Source of the DNA: Cyanophora paradoxa
Taxonomy: Eukaryota; Glaucocystophyceae; Cyanophorales; Cyanophoraceae
NCBI GenBank assembly: GCA_004431415.1
Contig: QPMI01000670.1
Span: 1 to 49,903 of the forward strand
Direction of reading: 5' to 3'
DNA: 49,903 nt
The notes under the pieces are model-generated. The model was not told the origin of the DNA and did no database searches. It worked only from the letters and a program-made list of their open reading frames with translations. Each line of letters starts with the position of its first letter. Within the stretch, counting starts at the first letter, position 1. The translations under genes were made by a program, and so were the position numbers. This document shows positions 1-11,639 of this stretch, piece after piece.

Positions 1-1496
1 ACGAGGTGGCCGCGCAGGTACTGCCGCAGCGCGTGCACGGCGCCGTGCGCGAGGTCCCGCGAGAGGCGGCCGGGCTCCTGGGCGGCGGCGGGGGCCTCGC
101 CGGGGGGCGGGGCGGGGGCGGCGGGGCGGAGGAGGGCGAGGAGGTAGCGGAGGCCCTCCATCGAGTCGAAGAACTCGAGGACGGCGCGGAAGGAGAAGGC
201 GAGGGAGAAGAAGATGCAGGCGTTCTTGCGGGCCGTGTCCGAGGGCGAGGAGAGGAGCCAGAGGCCGACCTTGACGACCGTGTGGCACGTCGGGTGCGGC
301 AGCTGGCACACCCGCTCGAACACCGACACCGTGGAGGCGAGGCCGTGGAAGGCGACGGCGAGGCCCCCCGCCACGTACGTCACCCGCGGGGCGGCGAGCA
401 GCAGCTGCACGCCCCCGCGGTCCACGAACGCCATCGCGAACCTGCCCCGCCTCGCTCAGCCGGGCCCGGCGGGGCGGGGGGGCGGGGGCGGGGGGCGTGC
501 TTCTTGTGCGTGAGGAGGGCGCAGACGAGGCGGAGGGCGGCGTTGACGAGGGCGCGGTCCGGCGCCTTCAGCAGCGCCACGAGCACGTCCAGCACCCGCT
601 CCTGCTCCGTGTCACGCCCGGCCCCGCTCCCGTGGGGCGGCGCGGGGGCAGGCTCGCCTGGAAGGCGGGGCCGATGACCTCCTGGTACTCGCCCGTGCGG
701 GAGAGGACCTGGAGCAGGTAGTGCAGCTGCGCCCCGCCAACCCGTTGCTCGCAAAAGGAGCGGAAAAGGAATCAAAAGAGAGGGCGCGCCTCCATCTCGT
801 GGAGGGCGCGGCTGGAGGGGCCCTCGTCCTCCCCGGCCTCGTCCCCGGGCGGGGGCGAGGCGCGCCCCGAGGGGCCGGCCCGCGGCGAGCCCTTGGGCCC
901 GTCCGTAAGCGGCAGCGGCTGGCTCCCGTCGCCGCCCTCGCCCTCCCCGAGCACTGCCGCCGCCTCGCGTCGGCGGCGCGGCGCGGCGACGGGGCGCCGG
1001 CGGCGGGCGGCGGGGCGGACCGAGGAGGCGGAGGCGGCGGAAGAAGAGGGCGGGGAGGCCGCTGCTGACGATGTGCTGCGCGAGCCACTGCGAGCGGTCC
1101 GACTGCTCGATCCCCAGGCACTGCGCGAGGAGGCCTGCACCCCGCACCTCGGCGCCCCGGGCGCTGCTGCGCGGGGCGCGGGGCGCGCGCGCGTACCGGT
1201 GCCGATGACACGCTGCGCGTACTTCTTCTCCTGCGTGGCCCACGCCTGCCAGCGCTCCCGCTGCGCTTCCTGCGGCCGCCGCTCTCAGAGCGCCCCGCCC
1301 CTGCGGCGACCGCGCGAGCCGATCGCGCGACCGGGCCTACCTCGAAGATGCCGCTCTCGACCAGATCGGTCTCAGCCGGACAGGCCGCGAGCAGCAGGCG
1401 CGCGGCGGCCAAGTTGATCGCCTGCGCCGCGGGAGTGAGCGGCGCAGGAGGTCGAGTCGGACAGGGGGCGGCACACATCGCCGTGACTTGCATCAA
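1..1496 (-). CDS. DCAF1/VPRBP-like CUL4-DDB1 substrate receptor, N-terminal part
   Basis: DCAF1 proteins recruit substrates to the CUL4-DDB1 ubiquitin ligase through an N-terminal armadillo-like helical region. The reading starts at Met 1496 and runs off the left edge. Exons read 1341-1496, then exons ending near 1199, 1026, 790, 658 and 501, each joining in phase. Diagnostic stretches are LVESGIFE, LLAQCLGIEQSDRSQWLAQH, YLLQVLSRTGEYQEVIGPAF, ALRLVCALLTHKK, FAMAFVDRGGVQLLL, ERVCQLP and ACIFFSLAFSFRAVLEFFDS. The last four follow the order and spacing of the armadillo region of DCAF1. Three introns (442-500, 602-657, 727-789) have GC instead of GT donors, and the phase fits only with GC. The exon at about 790-955 encodes an acidic, Gly/Pro-rich insert. 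The WD40 part would lie outside the window. The family call rests on remembered motifs, not a search. Confidence 0.72.
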
Positions 1497-1619
1497 TGTA
1501 GCGCGTCGTCAGCTGCGGTTCGCGTCAGCCGCTGTCGCCCGCGCGCGCCGCTGCGGCGCTCCAGCCGGCGCGCCCGGGCGCTCTAGTCGGCGCGGTTCGG
1601 CAACTTCGAGGTTAGCCCG

Positions 1620-2007
1620 CTACGTCGGACTAGTCGAGTCACGCACAAGCTCAATGAAATCCTCTGCCTGCACGAGCTGGTTGAGGAGCGGTCCTATGGA
1701 GTGATCTGGACGCGGGGGTCGTTCGAAAGTTAGCCGGTGGCGGCTGGGGGCGTGGTGGCGCGGGCGTATTGCCGGTACCGTCTCTGGTATTGCTCCACGG
1801 GTCTTCGATCTCATTCTCGTACTTGCGCTCCTCGCGCTCGAGCAAGGCGGCAAGCCTGTGCGCATGTCAGTGAGAGATGCTAAGCTGAGGTTTGAAGGCA
1901 CTGTGGCGGCGGCGCGCGATCACTCGCCGGTTCAGGACGCGAGGAAGGGCGTCCAGATCCTCCTCAACTTCATTGGCCTGCTGGAGGAGCGCCTGGAAGG
2001 CGCTCAT
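1620..2007 (-). CDS. small acidic coiled-coil protein, unrecognised
   Basis: A three-exon gene of about 80 codons. It starts at Met 2007 (MSAFQALLQQANEVEEDLDA) and stops at TAG 1620-1622. Exon 1 joins through a phase-2 GC-AG intron to LAALLEREERKYENEIEDPW. A phase-1 GT-AG intron then leads to HSIGPLLNQLVQAEDFIELV and the stop. Three exons keep one acidic, helical, heptad-like frame across two splice junctions, which argues against chance. The product looks like a short coiled coil of the kind found as a subunit of a larger complex, but I recognise no family and assign no function. It lies 123 bp upstream of the DCAF1-like start and 87 bp from the divergent Ca2+-ATPase start. Chance ORFs on the opposite strand (about 1864-2010) are explained by this gene. 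Confidence 0.6.
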
Positions 2008-2094
2008 TAGCCCTCCTCCTTCACTCATTTGCGCGGGAGAGCCAGTTCAGCGAAAGCGAGGGGGGTAGTCTGATCTAACTTGACTTCCCCTGGA
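2008..2094. promoter_or_regulatory. divergent intergenic region, small coiled-coil gene / Ca2+-ATPase
   Basis: Only 87 bp separate the start codons at 2007 (minus) and 2095 (plus), so both 5' UTRs and core promoters must fit here or overlap the genes. No TATA box is evident. This is inferred from gene positions only. Confidence 0.45.
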
Positions 2095-5000
2095 ATGGCG
2101 AGCCTGGCCCCTGACGCGGTGGCCGCGCTCCTCGAGGACGAGGACGCAGAGAAGCTCCGTGCGCTCGGCGGCCCCGACGGCGTGGCGCGCGCGGTCGGCT
2201 CGTCGAGCACTGCCGGCCTGTGTGAGAGCGCTGACCAGCTTCGGGAGCGCGGCGAGCGATACGGGCAAGCGCTGCTGCCCGGTGCGCGCGCGGGCAAGCG
2301 CTCGAGGCGCCGCTCTCCTTAGCCATCCGAATCCCGCCTGCGCGTACGCTGTTGCATTCAGCCCTGCTTATCTCCGAATGTGTCGTTTAAGCCGCGCGTA
2401 CGGACCGCGCTTTCTCTCAGCGCTTGTTTTCTTTCCTGCGTCCGCGGCCGCTAACTTCCTCGCAAGAGGTTGAGACAACTGGCATCCTCCGTATAGCCTG
2501 GGAGACCTTCCGAGGCGATTTCACCCTCCAGGTCCTCTTCGTCGCCGGGCTGGCCTCGCTGGGCATCGGTCTGGTGCGAGTTTCAAGCCGGTGGCCTTGC
2601 CAGCGCTGAGGCCGCCGCCTCCTTCAGGGATTTGAGGACCCCAAGACAGGCTGGATTGAGGGCACGGCAATCCTCGTCGCCATTCTCGTCGTGGTGACCG
2701 TCGGTGCTCTCAACGACTGGAGCAAGGAGAAGCAGTTCCGCGACCTGAACAAAGTCCGGTGCGCCGCGCGGCCGCTCCGGCGGGGGCCCCCGAGCGCGGA
2801 GCGACGGGCCCGGGGGCGCGTAGAGAGGACAGGAGTGTGCGGGTGGTGCGCTTCGAGAAGCGGGAAGAGGTGCGGGTGGCGGAGATCCTGACGGGGGACG
2901 TCGTCGAGTTTGGGCCCGGGGACGCCTTCGTCGGGGACGGCCTCCTCCTCCGCGGCTCCGGCGTCGCCGTCGACGAGTCCTCCATGCGCGCCCGCGCCCG
3001 CGCCCCCTCCGCCCGCCCCGCCTCGAGCGCCGAGGGCGGGCAGGACGGGGGAGTCGATGCCGGCGCGCAAGAACCCGGGCGAGAAGCCCTTCCTCCTATC
3101 CGGCACCAAAGTCCTCGAGGTTCGGCCCCTGGCCCGCGCCCCCTCTGCCCCTCTCCCCCCGTGAGCTCCCCCGCAGGGCGAGGGGGCGATGCTGGTGCTG
3201 GCGGTGGGCCCGCGCTCGCGCGCGGGGCGCATCTCGGCGCTGCTGGAGGCCCCGCGCGAGGCGACGCCCCTCCAGCAGCGCCTCGAGCGCCTCGCTAAGG
3301 ACATCGGCAAGTGCGCGCCGCCGCGCCGGCCCCGCCCCGGCCGCCGCCGCCGCCGCGCGCGCCGAACGGGCCGCCGCGGGGAGGTTCGGGCTGGCGGCGG
3401 CGCTCTCGACGGTGTTCGTGCTCTTCCTGCGGTTCGGGATCGAGGCGGCGGTGCAGCGGCGCTCCTGGGAGGCCTCCATGCTCCAGGAGATGCTCCGCTT
3501 CATCATCATCGGTGCCGCCCGCGCCGCCCCCGCCCCCGCCGCCCCCGCCGCCGCGGCCCCGCCTCACGGTGCGTGGCGAAGGCGTGACGGTGCTGGTGCT
3601 GGCGATCCCGGAGGGCCTGCCCCTCGCCGTCACCATCTCCCTCGCCTACTCCGTCAAGAAGATGCTCCGCCAGAAGGCCCGCCCCGCCCCTCTCTGTGAC
3701 CTAGCCCGGGAAGGCGAGTCGAGGGCTGGCAGAACCTGGTGCGGCACCTGGACTCGTGCGAGACGATGGGCAACGCGACGGCGATCTGCAGCGACAAGAC
3801 GGGCACGCTGACGATGAACCGCATGGTCGTCACGCGCTGCTGGGCCGGCGGCGCCGAGCGCGGCGACTCGGCGGGGGCCGTCGCGGCGGGCCTCGCGGGG
3901 ACGCCCCTTGGGGCCCTCCTCGGCGAGGCCATCTCCGTCAACTCCACCGCCTCCCTCGGTGCCCCCGAGGCCGTGCGGCACCCCTCCTCTCCCCCGTCCC
4001 CCCCGGCTCGGCCTGACGCCGCGCCGGCGCAGGCGGGCGCGCCGCCCAAGTTCCTGGGCAACGTGACCGAGTGCTCGCTGCTCGATCTCGTGGGCCGCTG
4101 CGGGATGGACTACGAGGCGATCCGGCGCGGCCTCCCGCTCCTCGCGCGCTGCCCCTTCTCTTCCGCCCGCAAGCGGATGTCGAGCGTGGTGCCGGCGGGG
4201 GCGGGCGCCCGCATGCACGTCAAGGGCGCCGCCGAGGCCGTCATCGCGCTCTGCACGACGGCGGCCGAGGCGGGGCCCGACGGGGCGGTGCGGGCGCGGC
4301 CGCTGGGGGCGGGGGAGCGGGGGGCGCTGGAGGCGCTGGTGCGGGAGATGGCGTCGGGGGCGCTGCGGACGCTGGCGCTGGCGTACCGGGAGGGCGGGGC
4401 GGGCGGGGCGCGCAGCCCCGAGGAGGTCGCCGCCCTCGAGTCCGACCTCACCCTCCTCGCCGTCCGCCCGCTCCCCCCGCCCGCCCCGCTCCGCGCTCTC
4501 CTGACGGGCGCCGGGGGCAGATCGTGGGGATCAGGGACCCCGTGCGCCCCGAGGTCCCCGAGGCCGTCCGCCGCTGCCGCGCCGCCGGCATCACCGTCCG
4601 CCCTCCCCCGGCCCCTCTGCCGCCCTCGCCTCCGATGCCCCGCGGGCGTGCAGGTGCGGATGGTGACGGGCGACAACGTGCTGACGGCGCGCGCCGTGGC
4701 CGAGGAGTGCGGCATCGTCCCCCGGGCCGCCCTCGGCCCCGCGGCCTCGGCCTCGGCCGCGGGGGAGGCGGAGGCGGGCGGGGGCCTGCAGGTGATGGAG
4801 GGCCCCGACTTCCGGCGGCTCGTGGGCGGCACGGTCAAGGACGCCGCCACGGGGGCCCCCCGCGTCGCCAACCTCGCCGCCTTCGAGCGCCTCTGGTCCC
4901 GCCTCCGCGTCCTCGCCCGGTGCTCGCGACGCTCCGGCCGCCGCGCCGCGCCCGCCCCGGCCCCTCCCTCGCGAGCCCCGGCCCCGCAGCTCGTCGCCGG

Positions 5001-7106
5001 AGGACAAGCACACGCTGGTGACGGGCCTCCGCCAGATGGGCGAGGCGCGGCGCGAGCCCCGCGGGCCCCCCCCCCCCCTCCCTCCCCCCCCCCCCCCGCC
5101 CCCCCCGCCCTCCGCGCGCTCCCTCGTCTCAGGGCGCCGCCCGCGGCAGGTGGTGGCGGTGACGGGGGACGGGACGAACGACGCGCCGGCGTTGAAGGCG
5201 GCGGACGTCGGCTTCTCGATGGGCGTCGCCGGCACCGAGGTCGCCAAGGAGGCCTCCGACATCGTCCTCCTCGACGGTCCCCGCCCCCGCCCCGCCCCGC
5301 CCGCCCCGCCCCGCCCTGGCCCGGCCCGACCGGGGCGCCTCGCCGCGCGCGGGCCGGCAGACAACTTCGCGTCGATCGTGACGGCGCTCTCGTGGGGCCG
5401 CAACGTCTACGACTCCATCCGCAAGTTCATCCAGTTCCAGCTCGTGCGCCCCCGCCCCCTTCCCCCTCCCCCCCACCTCCTCCTCTCCCTCAGACATCCC
5501 CGTGCCGGCGGCGGGGCAGACGGTGAACGTGTCGGCGGTGTGCCTGGCCTTCGTGGGGGCGGCGACGGTGGAGGCCTCGCCCCTCTCCGGCGTCCAGCTC
5601 CTCTGGATCAACGCCCGCCGCCCCCGCCCCCTCCCACCCACCTCCCTCCCGTGACCCCCGCGCAGCTCTTCATGGACACGGGCGCCTCGCTGGCGCTGGC
5701 GACGGAGCCGCCAACCCCCGAGCTCCTCGAGCGGCCCCCGTACCGCCGCGACGAGTCCATCGTCACGCCCGCCATGCGCCGCGCCATCGCCGGGCAGGCC
5801 GCCTACCAGCTCGCCGTGCTCCTCCTCCTCCTCTACTTCGGCCCCGGCTGGCTCGGCATCCCCGCCGGCTACGCCGGCACCGACCACGGCCACTCCGCCT
5901 CCGTCCACGTCCGCCCGCCCCGCCGCCCCGCCCCGCCCCTCCGCCCCGTCCCTCCGCCCGGCTCACCCTCTGCCGCGCCGCCAGTTCACGGTCATCTTGT
6001 CTTCAACGCGTCATCTTCAACGCGTTCACGCCGCCGCCAGGTAATATTCAACGCGTTCGTCTGGATGCAGCTCTTCAACGAGATCAACTCGCGCCGCCTC
6101 AACGGCGAGGCGCCCCGCCCGCTCGCCCCGCCGGCCCCCGCCCCGCCGCTCCAACGCCGCCGCGCGCAGGCCAACGTCTTCCGGGGGATCCACCGCTCGC
6201 CCCTCTTCATCGGTCCATCCCCTCCAACTTGGCTGGATCGCCTAAACCTATCTAACCACCTATCTAACCATCCGCCCAGCAATCGTCGCCGCCTCCGCGG
6301 CCGTGCAGGCACGCTTCATTCTCCGCGCCCCCGGGCCGCCTGCACCCGCCTCGAATCGAGCGCGCCCCGCGCAGGTCGTGATCGTCACCTGGGGGGGCCT
6401 GTTCTTCCAGACGACGCCCCTCAACGTCCAGCAGGCGCGCAGGCCCCCGTGGCCCGCCCCCGCGCCCTCACCCGGCGGCCCTGCAGTGGTTCCTGTGCGT
6501 CGGGCTGGGCCTGGGCGCCCTCCCCCTCTACCAGATCCTGCGCTTCGTCCCCGCCAGGCGCGCCCCCCGCGCAGTTGCCGTGCCGGTCTCTGTGGCGTCG
6601 CGAGGCCGCCCCGCAGGTACTTTGAGACGCCGAAGACGCCGGCCTGGCTGGCCGCCCTCGGCGCCCGCCTCGCCGCCCCCTTCCGCCGCCTCCTCCCCCG
6701 CCCTCGCCCCGGCGCCGGCGCCCGCTGGCGCGCCGCCGCGCGGGCCGCCCTGCGGCTGCGGCGCCCCGCCTCGGACTACCGCCTGCCGCACCCGACGGAG
6801 CTGCGGGCCGTCGTGCACGCGACCGAGGCGGACGCGCTCGAGAGCTGGGTGCGGCGCTCGGCGGCGGGGCTGCAGCGGGCGAACACCGCGCCGCTGCCGC
6901 CGGCCCTGCGGCGCCTGCCGTCCATGAAGCGCGTGCTCTCGTTCCGCGTGCAGCGCCCCTCGGAGCGGCGGGAGCCGGCCCCTGCCCCCGCCGCCACCGT
7001 GGGCCCCGGCCCGGAGCCCGGCCCGGAGTCGCACCTGCTCGCCCCAGAGCCCCGGCGCTACTGGAAGCCCCGCGAGGACGGCGCCGCTAGCCACCGCGAG
7101 GCGTGA
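2095..7106 (+). CDS. P-type Ca2+-transporting ATPase, plasma-membrane (PMCA, type IIB) class
   Basis: Pumps Ca2+ out of the cytosol at the cost of ATP. Start ATG 2095 gives an N-terminal segment of the PMCA kind ([23 protein letters not shown]); stop TGA 7104-7106. In order the exons show a first membrane pair with [20 protein letters not shown] and [10 protein letters not shown], the actuator TGES at 3045-3056, [20 protein letters not shown] (M4 with PEGL), the phosphorylation site DKTGTLT with Asp at 3793-3795, KGAAEAV, the MVTGDN motif, the hinge TGDGTNDAP near 5160, [50 protein letters not shown] and the last helices. The C-terminal tail after about 6620 is long and basic-hydrophobic near [13 protein letters not shown], a possible calmodulin-binding autoinhibitory segment (inference). 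About twenty short introns interrupt the gene. At least seven are in-phase GC-AG: 2986-3043, 3677-3732, 5613-5665, 6110-6169, 6309-6374, 6435-6486 and 6558-6616. Confidence 0.93.
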
Positions 7107-7215
7107 GCGGCCCGCGGGAAGGAAGAAAGAAGAAGCGGGCGGGCGGGCGGCAGAGAGTCGGGGTGTAAATAATAAGCAAAACGGAGCTACGAAGGGGGGA
7201 GGCGGGGGCGGGGCG
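7107..7215. other. convergent 3' intergenic spacer, Ca2+-ATPase / TAF6
   Basis: A spacer of 109 bp between two converging stop codons. It must hold both 3' ends. The string TGTAAATAATAA near 7163 is the only AT-rich stretch and could be a polyadenylation signal for the plus-strand gene, which is inference. Confidence 0.35.
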
Positions 7216-9514
7216 CTAGATGAAGAGGTCGCCGAGGGCGCCGAGGGCGGGGAAGAGGCGGGCGTCCTGGCGAACGTAGGGGAGGAGGCCCTCCCCGAAG
7301 TGCTCGCTCAGCGCCCCGTACGGCACCGCCAGCTTCGGCAGCAGCGCCCCCGGCTCCTCCGGCGCCACCCCCGGCCGCCCGGGGCCCCCCGCACCCTCCC
7401 CCCGCTGCTGCTGCTGCTGCACCAGGTCCCCCAGCGTCAGCTGCTGCCCCGCCCGCTGCTGCTGCGGCTGCTGCGGCTGGGCCCCCGACGGGCCCGCCTT
7501 GCTCGGCCCGCCGCCGCCGCCGAGGAGCCGGCCGCGGCGAGGGCGGCCGGCCGGGGCGCCGCCGGCCCGATGGCGGCGGCCGGCGGAGGCACGAGAGCCT
7601 CCATGTACTTGTGCAGGTACGTCCCCGCCGCCGCCTGCGCCGCCCGTCGCGCAACGCGCGGCGGGGCGGGGCAAGGTACAGCGCACGAGGAGGGCGCTGT
7701 GCACTTTGCCGGCCTCGAAGCGCTTGACGAAGCGGCGCAGCTCCGCCGCGTGCGCCGCCGCCGCCGCCGCCGCCGCCCGCTCCGCCTCGTTCTCGCCCTC
7801 GCCCTCGGCGGCGCCGGCGGTGGAGCCGGCGCGGGGGGCGGGGGAGGCGCGGCGCGGGTCGGCCTCGGTCGCCTCGGGTACCTCGGCCGCCAGGATGCGC
7901 ATGTACGCCGGCACGTTCGGCATAAGGATGCTGTGCAGCACGTGCGGGCCCTGCCCCCGCCACCGCGTGAGCCCCGGGACGCGGGGCGCTGGGGCGGGGC
8001 GGGCGGGGCGGACGAGGTGGGCGAGGCCGATGATGGCGCCGTAGTGCGTGGTGAGGGGCTTCCCGAAGTCGAGGAGGGCGGCGACGAGGGTGCGCGTGAT
8101 GCGCGGCACCAGCGTCCGGTACGCCGCCCCGTAGCGCTCGCAGATGAGCGCCACCAGGCCGGCGGCGTAGTCCCGCAGCGACCAGTGGTTCTCCGCCGGC
8201 GAGTTGCACAGGCGCTTGCCCACCAGGCACGTCAGGATCGCCGGCATCAGCTGGTGCAGCTGCCGGGCCGTCGGCGGCGCGCGAGGCGGCCGCGGGGCGG
8301 CGCGCGGGGGCCGAGGGGCGCACGTAGGGCTCGATGTGGATGTGGGGGTTGGAGAGGAGGGCGCGCACGAGGCGCATGAGGGAGCGGAGGAGGCGGAGGT
8401 TGCGCAGGTTGCGCGAGACCTGCGGCCCCACGCCGCGTCGGCCGCGGTCGCCGCCGCTGCGGAGGGCGCGCGGACCTCGTAGGAGACGAACTGGGCGAAG
8501 TAGGGGACGAGCTGGTGGAGGCCGGCGTCGCGCGAGAGCGCCTGCAGCGCCTCTTCTTCCGTCGGAACGCCCACCTCCCCGGGTGCCTCCACCGCCCCTG
8601 CCCCGCGTCGGCGCCGGCCCGGGAAAAGGAAGGCGGGGGGAGCACCGTCTTCTGGGGGCAGCGGGGCGAGCCCGGACTCGGCCATGATGGCCGCCGTGGC
8701 CTTCTCGAAGAAGACCTGCAGCTCCCGCGAGAGGATGTGCTTCACCAGCGGCTTGATCGTCACCGGGCCGATGTCCGCCCCCGCCGCCCCGCCCGCCGCC
8801 CCGCTCGAGCCTGCCGCCGCCCCGCCCGCCGCCGGCGCCTCCGGCTTCCGCTTCTTGCTAGTGACGAACGCGCTCGCGGGTCCATCTGCGCGCGGAGCTT
8901 CGGATCTAGTAACGGTGGACGCAGCACAGGGCGGGGGCGGACCCTGCTGGCTGGGCGCCGGGTTCTGCGGGATGGAAGGCTGCACGCCCTCGACGGCCAG
9001 CCAGTGCGCCGCGAGGGTCATCTCGCGTGGACAGACGGGAAGCGGCGCGTTGATAACGTCGTTTAGGTCCAGCTCCGCGTCCTCAATGACGAAGAGGTCA
9101 TTCGTCCCTGCAACCCGCTTGAACCGCGCCGTATCGCCGCATGTGTTCCAGCCGTAGACGGGCTACGCAGGTGGAGAACACTTAGCTTCAACAAAAGGCA
9201 CAGCCCCGACGCCCGCCGCTGCACGGGAAGGCGCACTTCGACGTTCCTGAGCCGGAGGGCGCTGTTGAAGTCATCTGGCGTGAGCACCGCGCGCTTCGAG
9301 TGCTTCATAATCTTCATCGCCTCCTGCATCGCAAACGCACGACGATAAGCCGCGGAGGTGGCGGTCGGGGCAGCATTCGAACCTGGACGATCTCGCGCAG
9401 GCGGTATTCGACATCAGAGGCAAGCGCCGTTGTAATATCCTCGCCGAGCCCGGGCAGGCCATTCGCCTCCGCTATCACCGCGATGCTCGACCCGGCGAGC
9501 AACGCGGAGGCCAT
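7216..9514 (-). CDS. TAF6: TFIID/SAGA subunit TAF6
   Basis: TAF6 pairs with TAF9 through a histone fold inside TFIID and related coactivator complexes. The start Met at 9514 opens exon 1 with SSIAVIAEANGLPGLGEDIT and ASDVEYRLREIVQ. A GT-AG intron then leads to EAMKIMKHSKRAVLTPDDFN and ALRLRNVE, completing the histone fold. The next exon has DLFVIEDAELDLNDVINAPL and AAHWLAVEGVQPSIPQNP, the hallmark linker of TAF6. The C-terminal HEAT-repeat domain follows (ILTCLVGKRLC, HWSLRDYAAGLVALICERYG, DFGKPLTTHYGAIIGLAHL). The tail is Gln-rich with a QQQQQ run near 7410 and ends at TAG 7216-7218. An in-frame Met lies further upstream at 9697, but the family's usual short N-terminus favours 9514. Confidence 0.93.
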
Positions 9515-10120
9515 GGCGGGGCTCCAATGCCTTTTTACTCTTGTTTCAAACGCCCAGTTCCCCAGGTTTCTTCGTCCGCTTTCGGCTTTCGTTTTCCCGC
9601 TCCCGCTGCCCACAAGCCCCCGAGCCCTGTATCCCCCCACCGGCACCTCAGACACCTCTGCCACCTCTACGCCTGCCACCACATCGGCCCAGCCCACCGC
9701 CGCGACGCTACCTTGCGTCCTGGTAGCTTCTCTTCAGGTGAGGAGTGGTCGGCGGCAGTTGGCGGCAGTTGGGCCGCTGCCGTCAGCCGCGCTACAGCGC
9801 CGACGAGCCATCCGCATTAGCCGCACTCTAGTGTATCAAGTGCTTTGCGGCGCGCACGCGCCGCGGACGTTAAGACGCGAAGCGTCCTTGCAAGCACCGC
9901 GACCAGAATTTGGCAGCGACCTAGCAGCATCGAATCGCGGCTGCTAGATTCATTCACAGCGCTTTCTTCGCTGACGTTGGCCGCTGCAGGCTCTGAACGC
10001 GGCGCACTACTCTGAAGAATTTGCAGTATGGGCTGGGAAGCAGATGATGGCGAGCTTGATCTGGGTGCTTTTTTTTTATTTGCGAGCCCGGGGAGGTCTT
10101 TATGGCCTAAGGGAACGCAG
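9515..10120. other. intergenic region, TAF6 / LRR gene
   Basis: About 600 bp between divergent genes, with lower GC than the coding blocks. It contains the promoter of TAF6 and probably the unlocated first exon of the LRR gene. The ATG at 10045 opens only a short hydrophobic frame ending near 10120. No other gene is convincing here. Confidence 0.35.
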
Positions 10121-10985
10121 ATAAGAAGGGAATCTCGGCATGGCCGAGCAAAGAGATTGCCAAGGTCCGCTTTGATTTCACGCACGCTCCGAGGCCGACG
10201 CTTGAAATCACTGTCGGGCTGCAGGTTGGCCCCGAGAACATCCGCACGCTGCTCCTGCGCAAGAACAAGATCACGAGCATCCCCGGTGCGTCGCTGCGCT
10301 TCGAGCGGTTCGCGGCCAGCGCGCGGCTCACGCAGACACAGGCCATGAGCTCGCGCAGCTCGTCAATCTCAGGATTCTCGACCTCTCTGACAACAAGCTC
10401 ACGTGAGCAAGTTACGACGCATGGGGCCAGTGCTCGCGCCGACGCCCCCGGGGACGCCCGCAGGTCTTTGCCTTCGGAGATCGGTCACCTTCTGAACCTC
10501 GAGGAGCTCTACATTAGCGGCAACGAGCTGTGCGCGCCGCGTGCCCTGCTGCCGCCCTGCCGCCCGCCCCGCGCGCGTCTGACCAGCGGGCCGCTGAGCA
10601 GGGAAGACCTCCCCGTCGAGCTGTGCGGCCTCGCTCCCGCCCGACCCGCGGCGCGCCGCGCGCCGCGCCGGGGCGGCTGACCGACGGGCCGGCGGCAGGG
10701 GCTCGCTGACGTCGCTGCATATGTTCGACGCGCTGCCGAACCCGCTCACGGGGCTGCCGGCCGAGGCCCGCGCCACGGACCGCGCCATCGCCGAGCACCT
10801 CCGCAAGGCCGCCGCCGAGCGCGGCATCGGTCCGCGCGCTTCTCGCCGGGGCGAGACTTCCCCCCGCCCCCTCACGCCCCGCCCCGGCCCGCCCCGCAGG
10901 CCCCCTCATCTCCGTCGCCAGCGACGCCAAGCAGAACAACACGTGGGGCGGGAGCCACGTGCAGTGCGCCGTCCTCAGGCTCTGA
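10121..10985 (+). CDS. small leucine-rich-repeat protein, 5' end unresolved
   Basis: Consecutive exons join in phase to give typical LRR units: ENIRTLLLRKNKITSIP, ELAQLVNLRILDLSDNKLT, SLPSEIGHLLNLEELYISGN, EDLPVELGSLTSLHMFDALP and NPLTGLP. A capping segment with ATDRAIAEHLRKAAAERGI follows, then NNTWGGSHVQCAVLRL and TGA 10983-10985. The pattern LxxLxLxxNxL with LP at the repeat start matches the plant/bacterial-type intracellular LRR class. It has no visible kinase or membrane segment. The first exon is not identified; the frame is open back to about 10109 with no Met in this exon. Such proteins usually act as binding scaffolds; the partner is unknown. Confidence 0.68.
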
Positions 10986-11639
10986 GGCCCCGTCGCGCAA
11001 CGCCGCGCGTAAACGTTTATTCTAGCTATTCGATATCGACGTAGTGCAGGCTAATAGTGTTATCGAGGCCCACTCGCGCCTCCTGTATTAATTGATGATC
11101 CCCTCAGCCCATTGCATGCGGCCACCGGACGCGGGGGCATTGGCCTTGGGAGCCCCCGCTTTTCCTCTCCGCGGCAATGCTCTGGAGGATAGAATTGATT
11201 GGGGAAGGGAAAATCACTTCCCCTGTCCCTGTCCCTTGGGCCCAACCCTACCCCAAATCCCATTTCCCCGACTTCCGCAAAACCCGGTCCGCGCGGTACA
11301 CCCTGAAAGCGCATCCCCAGGGGACCCCGAAACCATGTCTCCCGGTCCCGTCCGACCAAAGGGTGATCCAGGAACAGGCACCAACACCCGGGACAAAAAT
11401 GGGTCCAGCGACGCACAGGCAACAGATATACGGGCCAGACCAGTTCGAGGTCAATGCTTGCATCATGCCCGACATTCTGTACAGCGGGAGCGAGGCCGGG
11501 CGCGAGCGCGGTCGTGTAGGAGGACGCCCCGCGCGCTAGCCAATCGCATTGGAGAGTGCGTTAACTTACCCTGAGAAAGTCTTTCAGTGCACCCTATCCA
11601 GCGCGGGAAATTCCCGCAGGCCGGGAACGCCCGCGCCGA
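10986..11639. other. intergenic region without supported gene
   Basis: About 650 bp with lower GC content. Frames of about 120 codons are open on both strands at 11060-11540, but neither shows codon bias, splice structure or a recognisable motif. I see nothing else in it. Confidence 0.4.

Noticed and set aside
1864..2010. Plus-strand reading MSVRDAKLRFEGTVAAARDH, ending at 2010
   Set aside because: The minus strand has a spliced gene with coherent frame across two introns. This reading is its shadow and has no start context or continuation.
10961..11050. Possible fusion of the LRR gene with the downstream zinc-finger exons
   Set aside because: The LRR frame ends in a clear stop at 10983-10985 and about 650 bp without coding signal follows.
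11060..11540. Open frames of about 120 codons on both strands
   Set aside because: No homology, splice signals or codon bias on either strand; treated as intergenic.
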